A stretch of DNA of 64,000 nt from Thalassotalea algicola (lineage in GTDB: Bacteria; Pseudomonadota; Gammaproteobacteria; Enterobacterales; Alteromonadaceae): positions 310,001 through 374,000 of the forward strand of contig NZ_JABBXH010000003.1 in assembly GCF_012932965.1 (NCBI RefSeq), given 5' to 3'. The position numbers were made by a program, and so were the translations under genes. The notes beneath the pieces are model-generated. The model was not told where the DNA came from, searched no databases, and worked only from the letters and a program-made list of their open reading frames with translations. Position 1 is the stretch's first letter. The number at the start of each line of letters is the position of its first letter. Below, piece after piece: positions 17,436 through 29,400 of the stretch.

Positions 17436-20400
17436 GAATGATTCAAGTATTATGCTTACTTATTTTTACCAGCTTTTCGCCGTGGATATACGCCGCTTGC
17501 TCCGCTTTTGCTGGCAGAGCAGTAATTAATGAAGTGTACACTGGTACATTTGAGAGTCACTTTATCGAGCTTAAAGTGCTTGATAACACCATTGATGACA
17601 GCGATTACGATAGCTGGAATTTAAGACTTTGTTCTGACAGTGGTTGTGACAATTACGATATAGACGATTTTACAAATTATTACCCTTGGCTTTATTTAGA
17701 AACCGCCGATTTCAATTCATCACGTGTCGATTTCAAAGACGGCTTCGATGTTCATCTCACCGATGGTAGTGGTGACACCATCAATTACATATCTGTAGAA
17801 GGTTTTGACGACCAAGATCCAGGGTCATGCTCTGCCTATGATGAAGAAGTCAATACCGGCGCTAGCACTAGACTTATCAAACGTGAACCGGATGGTACTG
17901 GTTCATTTGACGTACATAATAATGGCCAATCCCAAGATGAGGTTACGCAAGGGGATGACAATGTTAATCCTACACCAGCGCCGCCGGTTGGGTTTTCATG
18001 TGATGCCGCAGATAGCTTTGATGTCATTGCCCAAGATGATTTTGGCACAAACTCAGGTCGTTGGTCAGTCGAAAACTTTGACAGAAACGTGCTTAATTGG
18101 CCTGGGCAATCAATCTATAATTCGCCATCAGAAACTCAGGTAGTTGACTTTGACATCACTGGTGGTCAAATGGAAATCAATGGTGGCGTGACAAGTGGTG
18201 GAGACAATGAATACGGCGCTGTGGTTTATGACTTCGGTTCTGATTACATTACAACTGAGCCTAATCAGTACTCTATTATTGGAAAAATAACCACGAATTA
18301 TGGCAATGATACCAATAATGATGTCGGTATTGTTTTCGGTTACGTCGACGATGAAAATTATTATTTAGCGCGCTGGACTAAGTTCGGTGCGATTTACAGT
18401 AATGACAGTAATTTCCCCGGGACATATCGACAACTTGACCTAATTAAAGTTGCTGGTGGTGTTGCGACAACGTTAGATACGTTAACGCGTGCGGATTCGA
18501 TAGTTGAAAGTCATGCTGCAGATGATGGTACTGGCAGTAGTAACGATGGCAACATTTCGATGAAAGTTGTTGTTACTGATGAAGGTACAGGAGTTTGTGT
18601 TGGCAAAGCTGACCGCAGCGCTATGACATTACAGTTATTTTCGACTGAATCACCAGAATTAAATCGTACCGGTTTTTATAGTTACGACAATGATATCGGT
18701 CTTGAAATTGATGACTTCGAAGTGCGCTGTGATGATTGTGAAGCTGAAGTATCTGCAGCTTTTTATGAATTTGAAGATGCTGATCAAGATTTTAGCGACG
18801 GCGTGGAAGATTCCAATGGTATTTTAGACGGTATTAATTTTGGCGGTAGCTCAACAGCTGATGGCAAGTATTGTCGAGCATTTGTCAGCGATGCCAATAG
18901 CAGCTCTGCTACGAGCAATGCATTTGAGACCGGCGTTACGTTAACTAATGGCTTTACTAAAGGGACGGTGAGCTTTTGGTATAACAGTAACACTGCATGG
19001 AATACAGGTGCTGAGCGGACGTTGTGGGATGCATCAAACTACTTATGGATATTTGATTCCGTCAATAAACACTTTGTCTTAAAAATTAACAGTTCAGGGC
19101 AGCTGGTTTTTAGTGTCGAGGATAATGGATTCTTCTTTATATTTGATAATGATTATGTCATCACGGAAACGCCTGCTGCCGGCAGAGTAGCTGACACTTG
19201 GTATTATGTGACAAGTACGTGGGACTATGACAGTGGCGACTTACAACTATTTGTTGATGGTAATTTGGTTGCATCTAATAATTTTGGTGCAGGTTTAATC
19301 TTCCCAAGTGGATTGGGTAAAGTTGTTATCGGTGACAACTCAAGTGCCAATGTCGGCTCTGGTAATTACCCATCGGCGAACTCGGCTAACGGTAAGTTTG
19401 ATAATGTAAAAGTATACAATAAAGTACTAAGCCAAGCAGAAATTACCGCTGATATGGATGGTGTGAGCTGTGCTACGGACCCAACTTACGTCATTGAACA
19501 TGATGGGAATGGCATTACTTGTTTGCCAGAGCCAGTAACCATTCGAGCCTGTTTGGATGCAAGTTGTACCACGGTAGATACCTCGATAAATACTCAAATA
19601 AGTTTATTAGTTAACGGCGGAGCATCTCAAACGGTCGATATCGTTAATGGCATTGCTAATCCTATCCCTAGTGTTAATTATACCGATACTGTTAACAACG
19701 CGATTTTATCTTCAGGTGCTGATTTTGTCTGCCGTAATACCAGTATTATTGGTAGCTTAGGGCAAACGGATGCTGACTGTGGCGTAAACTTTGCGAATGC
19801 AGGTTTTGTATTTAACACGATAAATAATCAAGTGGCGGGTGAAGATTTTAATCAAGCGGTGACTGTTCAAGCGGTGCAAGCTGATGAAAATGGTGCCTGT
19901 AGCGCACTGTTTAATAATACAACCACTGTAGGTTTTGCCATGCAATATCAGGCACCAACTACTGCAACGGTAAACGAGTACACCATTGGCGGCACGAGCA
20001 TTAGTAAAGTCGTTGGCCAGCCAGCAGCAGGAGACTTTGTCGATATTGATGTGCCGTTTAACGCTTCTGGAATTGGCACACTACCAACCAATATCTACTA
20101 TGATGCAGGCCAAATTACCTTACACGCTTATAAGGTTATACCTGCCACTCCAGATCTAGACGCGGTTACACTAACTGGTAATTCTAATAATTTTTGGGTG
20201 CAACCCGATAGATTTGAAATCACTAGTACTTTAGCTGGGGCGTTAGGAACATATCCTGCTGGAGAGGATTTTAGTTACCAAATAACAGCGGTTAATGAAC
20301 AAGGTGCAACAACAACCAACTATCGTGATACCCATGGTAATGTCCAAGCATCAATAGTACGAGTAGCGCCAACTTCTAGTGATGCCACTAATGGCACATT

Positions 20401-21583
20401 CACTTTTGCTGATAGCTTGGGGATTCGAGTTGTTGATGCATCAGAGACCTTTATTGATAGAGGATTTGATTTTGGCAGTAATGGCGTTGCTGAAATAACT
20501 ACTGCTGAATATTCTGAGGTTGGCGTTATTTCCTTAGATGTACAAGATAATAATTATGGTTTGGCAGGTTTATTGGTTGAAGCTACTGCTGTTAATTTAG
20601 GACGTTTTATACCTAAATATTTTGAACAATCGGTGCCCGAAGACGGCAATATTAGCGGCACTTGTGGGCCGTGGGCATATAGCGGTCAGTTAATGGACGT
20701 AGGTGGTAATGGAGCAATAAGTTATGGTACAGAGCCTCGATTGTCGATAATAGCTAGAAATGCTCACAATGCAATTACCAGAAACTATCGAGATTTTGGC
20801 GTAGGGGATAACTTTGCTCCTCTTGTTCAAGGAGATATTGTTATAACGCCTCCCACTGAAGATTTGAATCAAGATGGTGCGTTAGGCACTAAAATGTTGT
20901 TAACTAGCGATATATCTCATGCAGTAGATGCTCTCGAACCAAAGCAAATTGGTGGAAATGACGTGGGTGGTGAGTTTATTTACTCATTTAACTCTACAGA
21001 TCATTTTGTTTATACACGTGATTTAAATGCCGTATTTACCCCTTTTAATGCTGAATTTGATATTGAAGTCACGAGCATTACAGATAGTGATGGCGTGGTA
21101 GCGACTACGCTGGAAGACGTTAATATAAGAAGTAATGTCGAAATTCGTTTTGGCCGTTTGGTGCTTGCTAATTCTTATGGCCCTGAAACCTCAGATTTAC
21201 CACAGCCATTTACTACTGAATATTTAACTAATGCTGTTTCAAAAACTTTTATTGCGAATGTTGATGATAGTTGCACTGCTATAAGTGATGATGCTGGGGA
21301 TTGGGATATCACCAACGGTGATACAAGCAATGGATTATTTGCCAGTGACATTAGCTTGCAAGGTGGCGCTGGTGTCATGACAAGCGGCGAATTCAATGGT
21401 GTGGAATTGCGCAGTGACGATAGTGAACAAGGAAGTGTAGGCGTTGAATACACTACCCCACCATGGCTGCAATATGACTGGAATAACGATGGCGTATATG
21501 ACGATAATGCTAGCGCCATTGCTACCTTTGGTCGCTTCCGTGGCAATGACCGTATTATTTACTGGAAAGAAGTGAACAATTAG
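17432..21583 (+). CDS. mshQ: MSHA locus large surface protein MshQ (LTD-like, LamG-like, DUF6701)
   Basis: This 1383-residue secreted protein has a signal peptide cleaved after IYA (about residue 21). The N-terminal part (about 28-150) resembles a lamin-tail/LTD domain (AVINEVYTG...FIELKVLD). A beta-sandwich region follows (about 190-435), then a concanavalin-like LamG_3 domain (about 440-665). The C-terminal half (about 700-1380) matches the MshQ DUF6701 region, including GRFIPKYFEQ and PRLSIIARNAHN. Most of the protein is rich in Asp, Asn and Thr, and it may bind calcium or glycans. MshQ is the last gene of the locus and is needed for surface display or adhesion in some species. I infer a tip or surface adhesin role. 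Confidence 0.92.
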   Translation: MRMIQVLCLLIFTSFSPWIYAACSAFAGRAVINEVYTGTFESHFIELKVLDNTIDDSDYDSWNLRLCSDSGCDNYDIDDFTNYYPWLYLETADFNSSRVDFKDGFDVHLTDGSGDTINYISVEGFDDQDPGSCSAYDEEVNTGASTRLIKREPDGTGSFDVHNNGQSQDEVTQGDDNVNPTPAPPVGFSCDAADSFDVIAQDDFGTNSGRWSVENFDRNVLNWPGQSIYNSPSETQVVDFDITGGQMEINGGVTSGGDNEYGAVVYDFGSDYITTEPNQYSIIGKITTNYGNDTNNDVGIVFGYVDDENYYLARWTKFGAIYSNDSNFPGTYRQLDLIKVAGGVATTLDTLTRADSIVESHAADDGTGSSNDGNISMKVVVTDEGTGVCVGKADRSAMTLQLFSTESPELNRTGFYSYDNDIGLEIDDFEVRCDDCEAEVSAAFYEFEDADQDFSDGVEDSNGILDGINFGGSSTADGKYCRAFVSDANSSSATSNAFETGVTLTNGFTKGTVSFWYNSNTAWNTGAERTLWDASNYLWIFDSVNKHFVLKINSSGQLVFSVEDNGFFFIFDNDYVITETPAAGRVADTWYYVTSTWDYDSGDLQLFVDGNLVASNNFGAGLIFPSGLGKVVIGDNSSANVGSGNYPSANSANGKFDNVKVYNKVLSQAEITADMDGVSCATDPTYVIEHDGNGITCLPEPVTIRACLDASCTTVDTSINTQISLLVNGGASQTVDIVNGIANPIPSVNYTDTVNNAILSSGADFVCRNTSIIGSLGQTDADCGVNFANAGFVFNTINNQVAGEDFNQAVTVQAVQADENGACSALFNNTTTVGFAMQYQAPTTATVNEYTIGGTSISKVVGQPAAGDFVDIDVPFNASGIGTLPTNIYYDAGQITLHAYKVIPATPDLDAVTLTGNSNNFWVQPDRFEITSTLAGALGTYPAGEDFSYQITAVNEQGATTTNYRDTHGNVQASIVRVAPTSSDATNGTFTFADSLGIRVVDASETFIDRGFDFGSNGVAEITTAEYSEVGVISLDVQDNNYGLAGLLVEATAVNLGRFIPKYFEQSVPEDGNISGTCGPWAYSGQLMDVGGNGAISYGTEPRLSIIARNAHNAITRNYRDFGVGDNFAPLVQGDIVITPPTEDLNQDGALGTKMLLTSDISHAVDALEPKQIGGNDVGGEFIYSFNSTDHFVYTRDLNAVFTPFNAEFDIEVTSITDSDGVVATTLEDVNIRSNVEIRFGRLVLANSYGPETSDLPQPFTTEYLTNAVSKTFIANVDDSCTAISDDAGDWDITNGDTSNGLFASDISLQGGAGVMTSGEFNGVELRSDDSEQGSVGVEYTTPPWLQYDWNNDGVYDDNASAIATFGRFRGNDRIIYWKEVNN

Positions 21584-21703
21584 GACGTATCAATATTTCG
21601 CTTTAACTACGAGCGAATGCGCAATACTCTTTAGTGACAAGTTGCCTGAAAATTCATCGATTTGACAAGTTTGTTGAAAAAACTGCGAATTTGATGAATT
21701 TTT

Positions 21704-21732
21704 TTGGTAAATAGTACACACATCCATTAAAT
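21704..21732 (+). promoter_or_regulatory. Candidate promoter for mreB
   Basis: TTGGTA at 21704-21709 and TTAAAT at 21727-21732 are separated by 17 bases. A second possible -10, TATGAT, lies at 21740-21745. The 243-base gap after mshQ has no visible terminator hairpin, so some read-through from the msh operon is possible. Confidence 0.4.
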
Positions 21733-21778
21733 ACTGGGGTATGATACTTCGATCAAAGCTTTTAAAAGATAACAATAA

Positions 21779-22870
<1,092 letters not shown>

Positions 22871-22874
22871 TCAA

Positions 22875-22903
22875 AAAGAGCGCTAGTTTAACTAGCGCTC
22901 TTT
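22875..22903. terminator. Near-perfect palindromic hairpin between mreB and mreC
   Basis: Two 14-base arms (22875-22888 and 22890-22903, each with the core GAGCGCTAG or its complement) are perfectly complementary around one central base. The right arm ends in TTT but no long T-run follows. It starts just after the mreB stop and ends 7 bases before the mreC ATG, so it probably acts as an intra-operon attenuator or mRNA stabiliser. Confidence 0.75.
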
Positions 22904-22910
22904 CACTTCT

Positions 22911-23828
22911 ATGAACCCAATATTTAAACACGGCCCTTCTCCTCAGCATCGCTTAGCATTTGTATTAATGTTGTCGGCGGCGTTAGTGTTCTTTGATCAT
23001 AGAATGGGGAGCTTTGAAGGTGTACGCGGTTATTTGCAGTCACTCGTGAGTCCATTGCAATACATGGCGAATACGCCTAAACAGTTAATGACTTGGGCGG
23101 CGGAAAACTTAATAACACGTAAACAGTTGATAGAAGAGAATCAGGCGTTAAAAATTAATGAGCTAAATTATCAGCAACAGATGATGGAGCTTGAAATAGT
23201 CAAAAAAGAAAATGAGCGACTACGTTCATTGCTCGCCTCTCCTTTACGTTCTGATACCAAGAAAATGGTGGCGGAAATCCTCTCTGTTGATAGTGACCCA
23301 TACACGCATCAATTAGTGATCAACCGTGGCGCAAATGATGGTGTATATGAAGGCCAAGCCGTTATTGATGAACAAGGTATTGTTGGTCAAATTTTGCATG
23401 TAGGTACAACAAGTAGTCGCGTAATATTAATTACGGATGTTACCCACGCCGTTCCGGTTAGAGTGAGTCGAAATGGCACGCGTTTGGTGGCTAATGGCGC
23501 AGGGAGAATTGAACGTTTATCTCATGCTCATGTTCCGCATAGTGCCGACGTTCAATCGGGTGATTTATTAGTGACTTCTGGTCTTGGCGGTAAGTATCCA
23601 GAAGGATATCCCGTCTCTCAAGTTATCTTAGTACGTAAAGATGAATCTCGACCTTTCGCTCAAGTACTTAGCAAACCAGTCGCACAAATTGATAAGCTAC
23701 GATATTTGCTATTGTTATGGCCGAATAAGCCGACCAGTATTTTTGCGCCAAAACCAAGCGAGAAAAGCACTAATCAAAACGATAAAGTGGAAAACCAAGT
23801 GAAGGGGGCGACTAATGCTAGCGAATAA
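22911..23828 (+). CDS. mreC: Rod-shape-determining protein MreC
   Basis: This 305-residue bitopic protein has a cytoplasmic stub, one membrane helix (about residues 14-32), a coiled coil (about 60-105) and the periplasmic beta-barrel MreC domain (about 115-265) with VINRGANDGVYEGQ and DVTHAVPV. The C-terminal tail is polar. It links the MreB filament and MreD to PBP2/RodA. There is little ribosome site before the ATG because the palindrome ends there. It overlaps mreD by 14 bases. Confidence 0.96.
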   Translation: MNPIFKHGPSPQHRLAFVLMLSAALVFFDHRMGSFEGVRGYLQSLVSPLQYMANTPKQLMTWAAENLITRKQLIEENQALKINELNYQQQMMELEIVKKENERLRSLLASPLRSDTKKMVAEILSVDSDPYTHQLVINRGANDGVYEGQAVIDEQGIVGQILHVGTTSSRVILITDVTHAVPVRVSRNGTRLVANGAGRIERLSHAHVPHSADVQSGDLLVTSGLGGKYPEGYPVSQVILVRKDESRPFAQVLSKPVAQIDKLRYLLLLWPNKPTSIFAPKPSEKSTNQNDKVENQVKGATNASE

Positions 23829-24294
23829 CGGCATTATTATCGTTTTAAGCTTATTGCTTGCCGTGATTGCCAGCATAATGCCAATGCCACTTGATGTTGA
23901 TGCATTTAGACCTGATTGGGTGTTAATCGTCCTAATATATTGGAGCCTTGCACTGCCAAGTCGTGTAAATGTCGTTACCGCTTGGGTAACTGGTTTTATT
24001 CTCGATGTTTTGCTCGGTTCTACTTTAGGCGTGCATGCTGCGGCAATGGCGTTATCCGTATATATCGCTGCGGTGAATTTTCAGAAAATTCGTAACTTTT
24101 CATTATGGCAGCAAGCGCTAATTGTTGGCGTGTTGGCAGCGCTTTATCATTTATTGGTTTTTTGGATGCAACGTTTACTTACGGATGTTGTTTTCTTACC
24201 AAGCTATTTGTATCCAGTGTTAACGAGTATTGTGTTATGGCCGTGGGTTTTCTTGTTACTAAGAAAAGTACGTAGACATTTTAAAATTTCATAG
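23815..24294 (+). CDS. mreD: Rod-shape-determining protein MreD
   Basis: This 159-residue integral membrane protein has about five hydrophobic helices and the MreD pattern RPDWVLIVLIYWSLALP near residues 32-48. It acts with MreC in the elongasome. It overlaps mreC by 14 bases and is followed within 25 bases by maf. Confidence 0.95.
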   Translation: MLANNGIIIVLSLLLAVIASIMPMPLDVDAFRPDWVLIVLIYWSLALPSRVNVVTAWVTGFILDVLLGSTLGVHAAAMALSVYIAAVNFQKIRNFSLWQQALIVGVLAALYHLLVFWMQRLLTDVVFLPSYLYPVLTSIVLWPWVFLLLRKVRRHFKIS

Positions 24295-24317
24295 CCGTAA
24301 ATAAGGGCATGAATCAT

Positions 24318-24896
24318 ATGAATTTAATTCTAGCTTCTCAATCGCCTAGACGAAAATCTTTACTTACACAACTTGGCTACCAGTTTAGTTGTCAGCCAGC
24401 TAATATCGATGAATGTGTTCTCGCTAATGAATCGCCTCATGATTATGTAGAGCGTTTGGCTAAAGAAAAAGCACAGTGTGTGGCTAGTTGCGCCGGTGAA
24501 GAATCTGTCGTGTTGGGAAGCGATACGACCGTAGTTGTTAATGGCGAAATTTTAGGTAAACCTGCCGATTTTGATGATTTTTCTCGAATGATGGCTTCGA
24601 TATCAGGTACCAGTCATCAGGTGCTTACTGGTATTGCCGCTGTCTCCCGCAATAAAGTGCTATCTTCAGTTATACAGACTAATGTGTTTTTTAAGCAATT
24701 ATCGTCTAATGAGATTGAGCATTATTGGCAGTCGGGTGAACCCCAAGATAAAGCGGGTGGTTATGGCATACAAGGTATCGGCGGTCAATTTGTTATTGAA
24801 ATTCAAGGTAGTTATTCAGCCGTAGTCGGTTTGCCAATGTACGAAACGGTGGCATTACTCGCACATTTTGGTGTCGTAAATGCGATTAATGGTTAA
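24318..24896 (+). CDS. maf: Maf-family nucleoside triphosphate pyrophosphatase (YhdE type)
   Basis: This 192-residue cytoplasmic enzyme of the Maf/HAM1 fold hydrolyses non-canonical or methylated nucleoside triphosphates (dTTP/UTP type for YhdE). The N-terminal SQSPRRKSLL substrate loop, LGSDTTVV with the catalytic Asp, and the DKAGGYGIQG motif are present. I chose the ATG at 24318: AAGGG at 24303-24307 is well spaced for it but touches the ATG at 24309, which would add only MNH. It lies downstream of mreBCD as in E. coli. Confidence 0.96.
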   Translation: MNLILASQSPRRKSLLTQLGYQFSCQPANIDECVLANESPHDYVERLAKEKAQCVASCAGEESVVLGSDTTVVVNGEILGKPADFDDFSRMMASISGTSHQVLTGIAAVSRNKVLSSVIQTNVFFKQLSSNEIEHYWQSGEPQDKAGGYGIQGIGGQFVIEIQGSYSAVVGLPMYETVALLAHFGVVNAING

Positions 24897-24922
24897 GTTG
24901 TAAGGAAGTTCAGGAGCAGAAT

Positions 24923-26389
24923 ATGAGTGGAGAGTTATTAGTAAACGTTACCCCCAGTGAAACTCGCGTAGCCCTGATAGAAAACGGTGTTTTACAAGAG
25001 TTGCATGTTGAACGAGAGGCTAAACGAGGTTTAGTTGGCAACATTTACTTAGGCAAAATCATTCGTGTATTACCAGGTATGCAAGCAGCCTTTGTCGATA
25101 TTAACCTTGATAAAGCGGCATTTCTTCATGCATCAGATATTCATTCAAAGTTAATGATAAATGAAGACGGTAGCGAGGTTGAGCAAGTTCCTGATATTCG
25201 AACATTGGTGCATGAAGGCCAATATTTGATGGTGCAAGTGGTTAAAGACCCGCTTGGCACAAAAGGCGCACGTTTAACGACAGACATTACGATTGCTTCA
25301 CGATATTTAGTTCTGATGCCTAATGCGAGTCATGCAGGTATTTCACAGCGTATAGAAGATGTTAGTGAGCGTACTCGTTTAAAGGATATTGTCGTGCCAT
25401 ATTGCGATGACAAGCATGGCTTTATTGTGCGTACCGCGGCCGAAGGTGCTGGTGAACTTGAATTAAAACATGATGCTGAATTTTTACGCCGTGTATGGAC
25501 CAAGGTCTTAGAGCGGAAGCAGCGTAAGCAAATTAAAGCGCCTATTTATCAAGATATTTCGTTGGCATTTCGTGTATTGCGTGATTTCTTTGGCACAGAG
25601 TTAGAGCGTATACGTATTGATTCAAAATTAACATTTGATCAATTAGTAGAATTTACCCAAGAGTTTGTGCCAAACCTTTCCTCTGTGTTGGAATATTATC
25701 CTGGCGAGCGACCTATTTTTGATTTGTTTGACGTTGAAGCTGAGATTCAACGGGCATTAGATCGAAAAATTATGCTTAAATCTGGCGGCTATTTAATCAT
25801 CGACCAAACTGAAGCGATGACTACAATTGATATTAATACCGGGGCATTTGTCGGGCACAGAAATTTAGAAGAAACTATATTTAGTACTAATGTTGAAGCA
25901 ACACAAGCAATAGCCCGTCAGCTTAGGTTAAGGAACCTAGGTGGTATAATCATCATTGATTTCATTGATATGGAAAGTGAAGATCATCAACGGCGCGTGC
26001 TACATAGCCTTGAAATGGCAATGGCAAAAGATAAAGTGAAGTTTAGTATTCATGGTTTCTCGGCGTTGGGCTTAGTAGAGATGACCCGTAAGCGTACTCG
26101 CGAGAGTTTAGAACACATATTGTGTGGCGAATGCCCGTCGTGTCAGGGCAAAGGAAAACTCAAAACGGTTGAAACCGTTTGTTTTGAAATATTACGTGAA
26201 ATAGTTCGTGTAAACAGAGCATATGATGCGGATCAGTTTATTGTTTATGCTTCTACTGCAGTAAGTGAGTCTTTACTTAATGATGAGTATCATAATTTGG
26301 CAGAATTAGAGGTCTTCATTGGTAAATTAATTAAAGTACAAACTGAACCTATGTATAATCAGGAGCAGTTTGACGTCGTTATGATGTAG
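24923..26389 (+). CDS. rng: Ribonuclease G
   Basis: This 488-residue endoribonuclease of the RNase E/G family acts on the 5' end of 16S rRNA and in mRNA decay. An S1 domain lies at about residues 38-125 (GNIYLGKIIRVLPGMQAAFVD). The catalytic DNase I-like domain includes TTIDINTGAFVG and IIIIDFIDM with metal-binding Asp residues, and the zinc-link CGECPSC lies near residue 405. The length equals that of E. coli RNase G, and it lacks the long RNase E C-terminal scaffold. Confidence 0.97.
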   Translation: MSGELLVNVTPSETRVALIENGVLQELHVEREAKRGLVGNIYLGKIIRVLPGMQAAFVDINLDKAAFLHASDIHSKLMINEDGSEVEQVPDIRTLVHEGQYLMVQVVKDPLGTKGARLTTDITIASRYLVLMPNASHAGISQRIEDVSERTRLKDIVVPYCDDKHGFIVRTAAEGAGELELKHDAEFLRRVWTKVLERKQRKQIKAPIYQDISLAFRVLRDFFGTELERIRIDSKLTFDQLVEFTQEFVPNLSSVLEYYPGERPIFDLFDVEAEIQRALDRKIMLKSGGYLIIDQTEAMTTIDINTGAFVGHRNLEETIFSTNVEATQAIARQLRLRNLGGIIIIDFIDMESEDHQRRVLHSLEMAMAKDKVKFSIHGFSALGLVEMTRKRTRESLEHILCGECPSCQGKGKLKTVETVCFEILREIVRVNRAYDADQFIVYASTAVSESLLNDEYHNLAELEVFIGKLIKVQTEPMYNQEQFDVVMM

Positions 26390-26423
26390 TCAGCAGGTTA
26401 ATTGAAAGGTTTTAGGTAAGAAT

Positions 26424-29400
26424 TTGGGTATTACAGCACTATCAAATAAGTGGTTAAATAAACTATACAAAAGTATTGCAATACTTTTGGTGCTGTTTGC
26501 CGTGTTGATTAGCGCCTTACGATTGTTTTTGCCTTATGCCCAACACTATCGTGTAGATCTCCAGAACTACGTAAATAATACCTACAATACCAATATTGAA
26601 ATTGGCTCTTTGTCAATGGAGTGGCAAAAGCTTGGACCGGTGTTAGTAGCCAATAATGTTAGCTTGATTGATACCGGTTCGGTGGCAGCTTTTATTCAAA
26701 ACCTAGATATTAAGGTTAATTTTTGGCGTAGCCTTCAACATCAAACCATTGTAACTAGAGGTTTTACGCTCGATGGTGCAAAGGTTTTTATTGATAGGGA
26801 AGCGTTAACCCAAAATGCGAGTAGTAGCCAGGACACTGATTTATACGAGCGATTGTCAGATATCTTTTTGTTGCATGTTAATAAGTTCTCCCTGACAAAT
26901 AGCCAAGTTATTGTCCGAACAGATAATGGCGATAGAAAAATATCGATTGAGCACTTAAACTGGCTTAACAATGGGGATCATCATAGAGCAAGTGGCAATA
27001 TCATTGCTCGTGGCCTTTCAACCAATAGCGCAAAGCTATTAGTCGAGATGAAAGGGACTGAGTTTGACAATATGAATGGTCAACTCTACCTCCAAGCACA
27101 AAAAGTTAATGTCACTCCTTGGTTAGATAAATTACTGGCCTTGGAAGATGAGAAGACGTATTCAGAAGTAAACCTGGAATCTTGGTTAACTATTGAAAAA
27201 GGGTTTGCAACGCATTTTCAATTAGCAGTTGAAGATACCAAAATGCGTTGGATTCTTGATGAACAAGAGCATGAGCTTTTAGTCACAAGCGGTGCAGTTA
27301 GTGCCGACATTCTACCTCAAGGTATACGTGTTCGTTCTTCCGCATTTGATGTGTCGGTAAATCAGCAGCCTTGGCAGCCGTTATATTTTAATATGGATGT
27401 TGCCGATAATGTCTACGATCTTTATGTCTCTTCTGTTGATATTGCTGGAGTAAGTGAACTAGCTCCGCTTGTTGTTGAATCAGAGTCTTTAGCAACAATA
27501 CTTACAAATTTGATGCCACAAGGGCAACTGACTGATATCCATTTCCAAAGTGTTGCTGGCATAACGGCAGCGACAGCCAATCTTGAAAATTATCAGCAGT
27601 CGTTTAGTGGCGGCATTCCAGGGTTAAATAATTTAACCGCAAATGTTGTGATGCAAGGCGAAAAGTTAATTGCAGATATCTCTACAAACAACTCAGCATT
27701 AGATTTTGATAAGCACTTTCAACAACCCATCCCTTACGATGAAATTGTTGCTCAATTGCAGTTAGGGTGGGGAGAGAATGGCATTGATGTTACGGTCGAT
27801 AATGTGCAGTTTGATGCACCATCGTTAGCATTAAATGCTCAAGTAAATGTTTCTGTGCCTACCGAAGGCAAGGCAAGTATGGCTCTGCTGGCTAATATTG
27901 AACGTGGCGATACTCAATCAGCAAATTATTATTACCCGCACCTGCTAATGGGCGAAGACTTAGTTGGCTATTTAAATGACAGTATTATTGAAGGAAAAAT
28001 GGCCAGTGGGCAGGTACTGTTTAATGGTGCTTTCGCTGATTTTCCTTTTCACAATAACGAAGGCATTTTCGTTGTTGATGCAGAGTTAGAAAACGCAAAA
28101 TTTCAGTTTGATTCAGCATGGCCTGTGATCAATCAAATGGCGGCTAATTTAAATTTCACTAATAACAGCATGTTAATAACGGCAAATTCTGGTGATTTAG
28201 TTGGCTTAAATGTTACTGGCGTAACTGCAGCTATAGATGACTTAACGGATGAGCAGTTGTTGGTGGTAAAAGCTAATATTCACCAGCAAGCCCCTGAACA
28301 AGTTACGCAATTGATGCAGCAAAGCCCTTTAGCTGATTCCGTTGGTAAAACGTTAACTTCGCTTACTGTTGGGCAGCAAGTGTCAGGCAAGTTTCAGCTT
28401 GATTTACCATTAAATGATGTCGATAGTGTCGTGGCGTCTGGCCATATAGATTTTACTGAAAACTCTTTAGTATTAGACACACCAGAAATGCAATTTAGCG
28501 AGATTCATGGACGATTAAGTTATCGCAATGATGTCATTGTTGCTGATGGTATCACTGCTATTTGGCGGGGCATGCCAATTACGGTAGATGTGAATGCCCA
28601 AGATAGACAAGACTATTATGAGATACTGCTTGATGTCGAAGGACAGTGGCAGAGTGAGCAGTGGTTAACGCAACTGCCAGAAAGGTTGAAATCATATGGT
28701 GAAGGAGAGCTAAATTGGCAAGGGAATATTGCACTGAATGCTCATCATAATGGGGGTTTTAGCTACCAAGCAAACGTCAGTAGTGAGCTACTAAATACTG
28801 TTTTGCAGTTACCTGAACCTTATGCTAAAACTGCGGCGCAAACATTACCTGTAACGGCAATAGTTGAAGGCCAATTAGACAAATCTACCGTCACGATTAA
28901 TGCCGGTGATGAACTGAGCTTTTATGGCGTGCTAGACCATAAAGATACTCAGTTTAAAAGGGCTCACTTAGTATTGGGTAACGATACTATGTTATTACCT
29001 ATGGATGGGTTTCATATCACCACGAAACTGTCGCACGCAGATGTATTAGCGTGGGAACCGTTAATTCAAGATATTTTAGATAGTTTACCTAGTGAAGAGC
29101 AGCAAACAGCAAGCGTTGGATTGTTTCCTGCACCCGAGCGTATTCGAGGGAATATTGATAGTGTCGACGTATTAGGACAACAGCTTAATAATGTTTCGTT
29201 TAACCTGTTAGATAAAAAACAATGGTGGCTGCTACGGTTTAATGCCAAAGAAGCACGTAGTGAAATTAAGTTTTTCCCAAATTGGTTAGAACAAGGCATT
29301 GAAGTAGATGCTGATTTTATTCATCTTGTGACAACAAAACCGCAAGACAATGACCAAGAGTTATTGGCTGAGACAGAGACTGAACCTGAGCCAGTGCCCG

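Noticed and set aside
18784..18993. Minus-strand frames within mshQ
   Set aside because: They are shadows of a long, well-supported gene.
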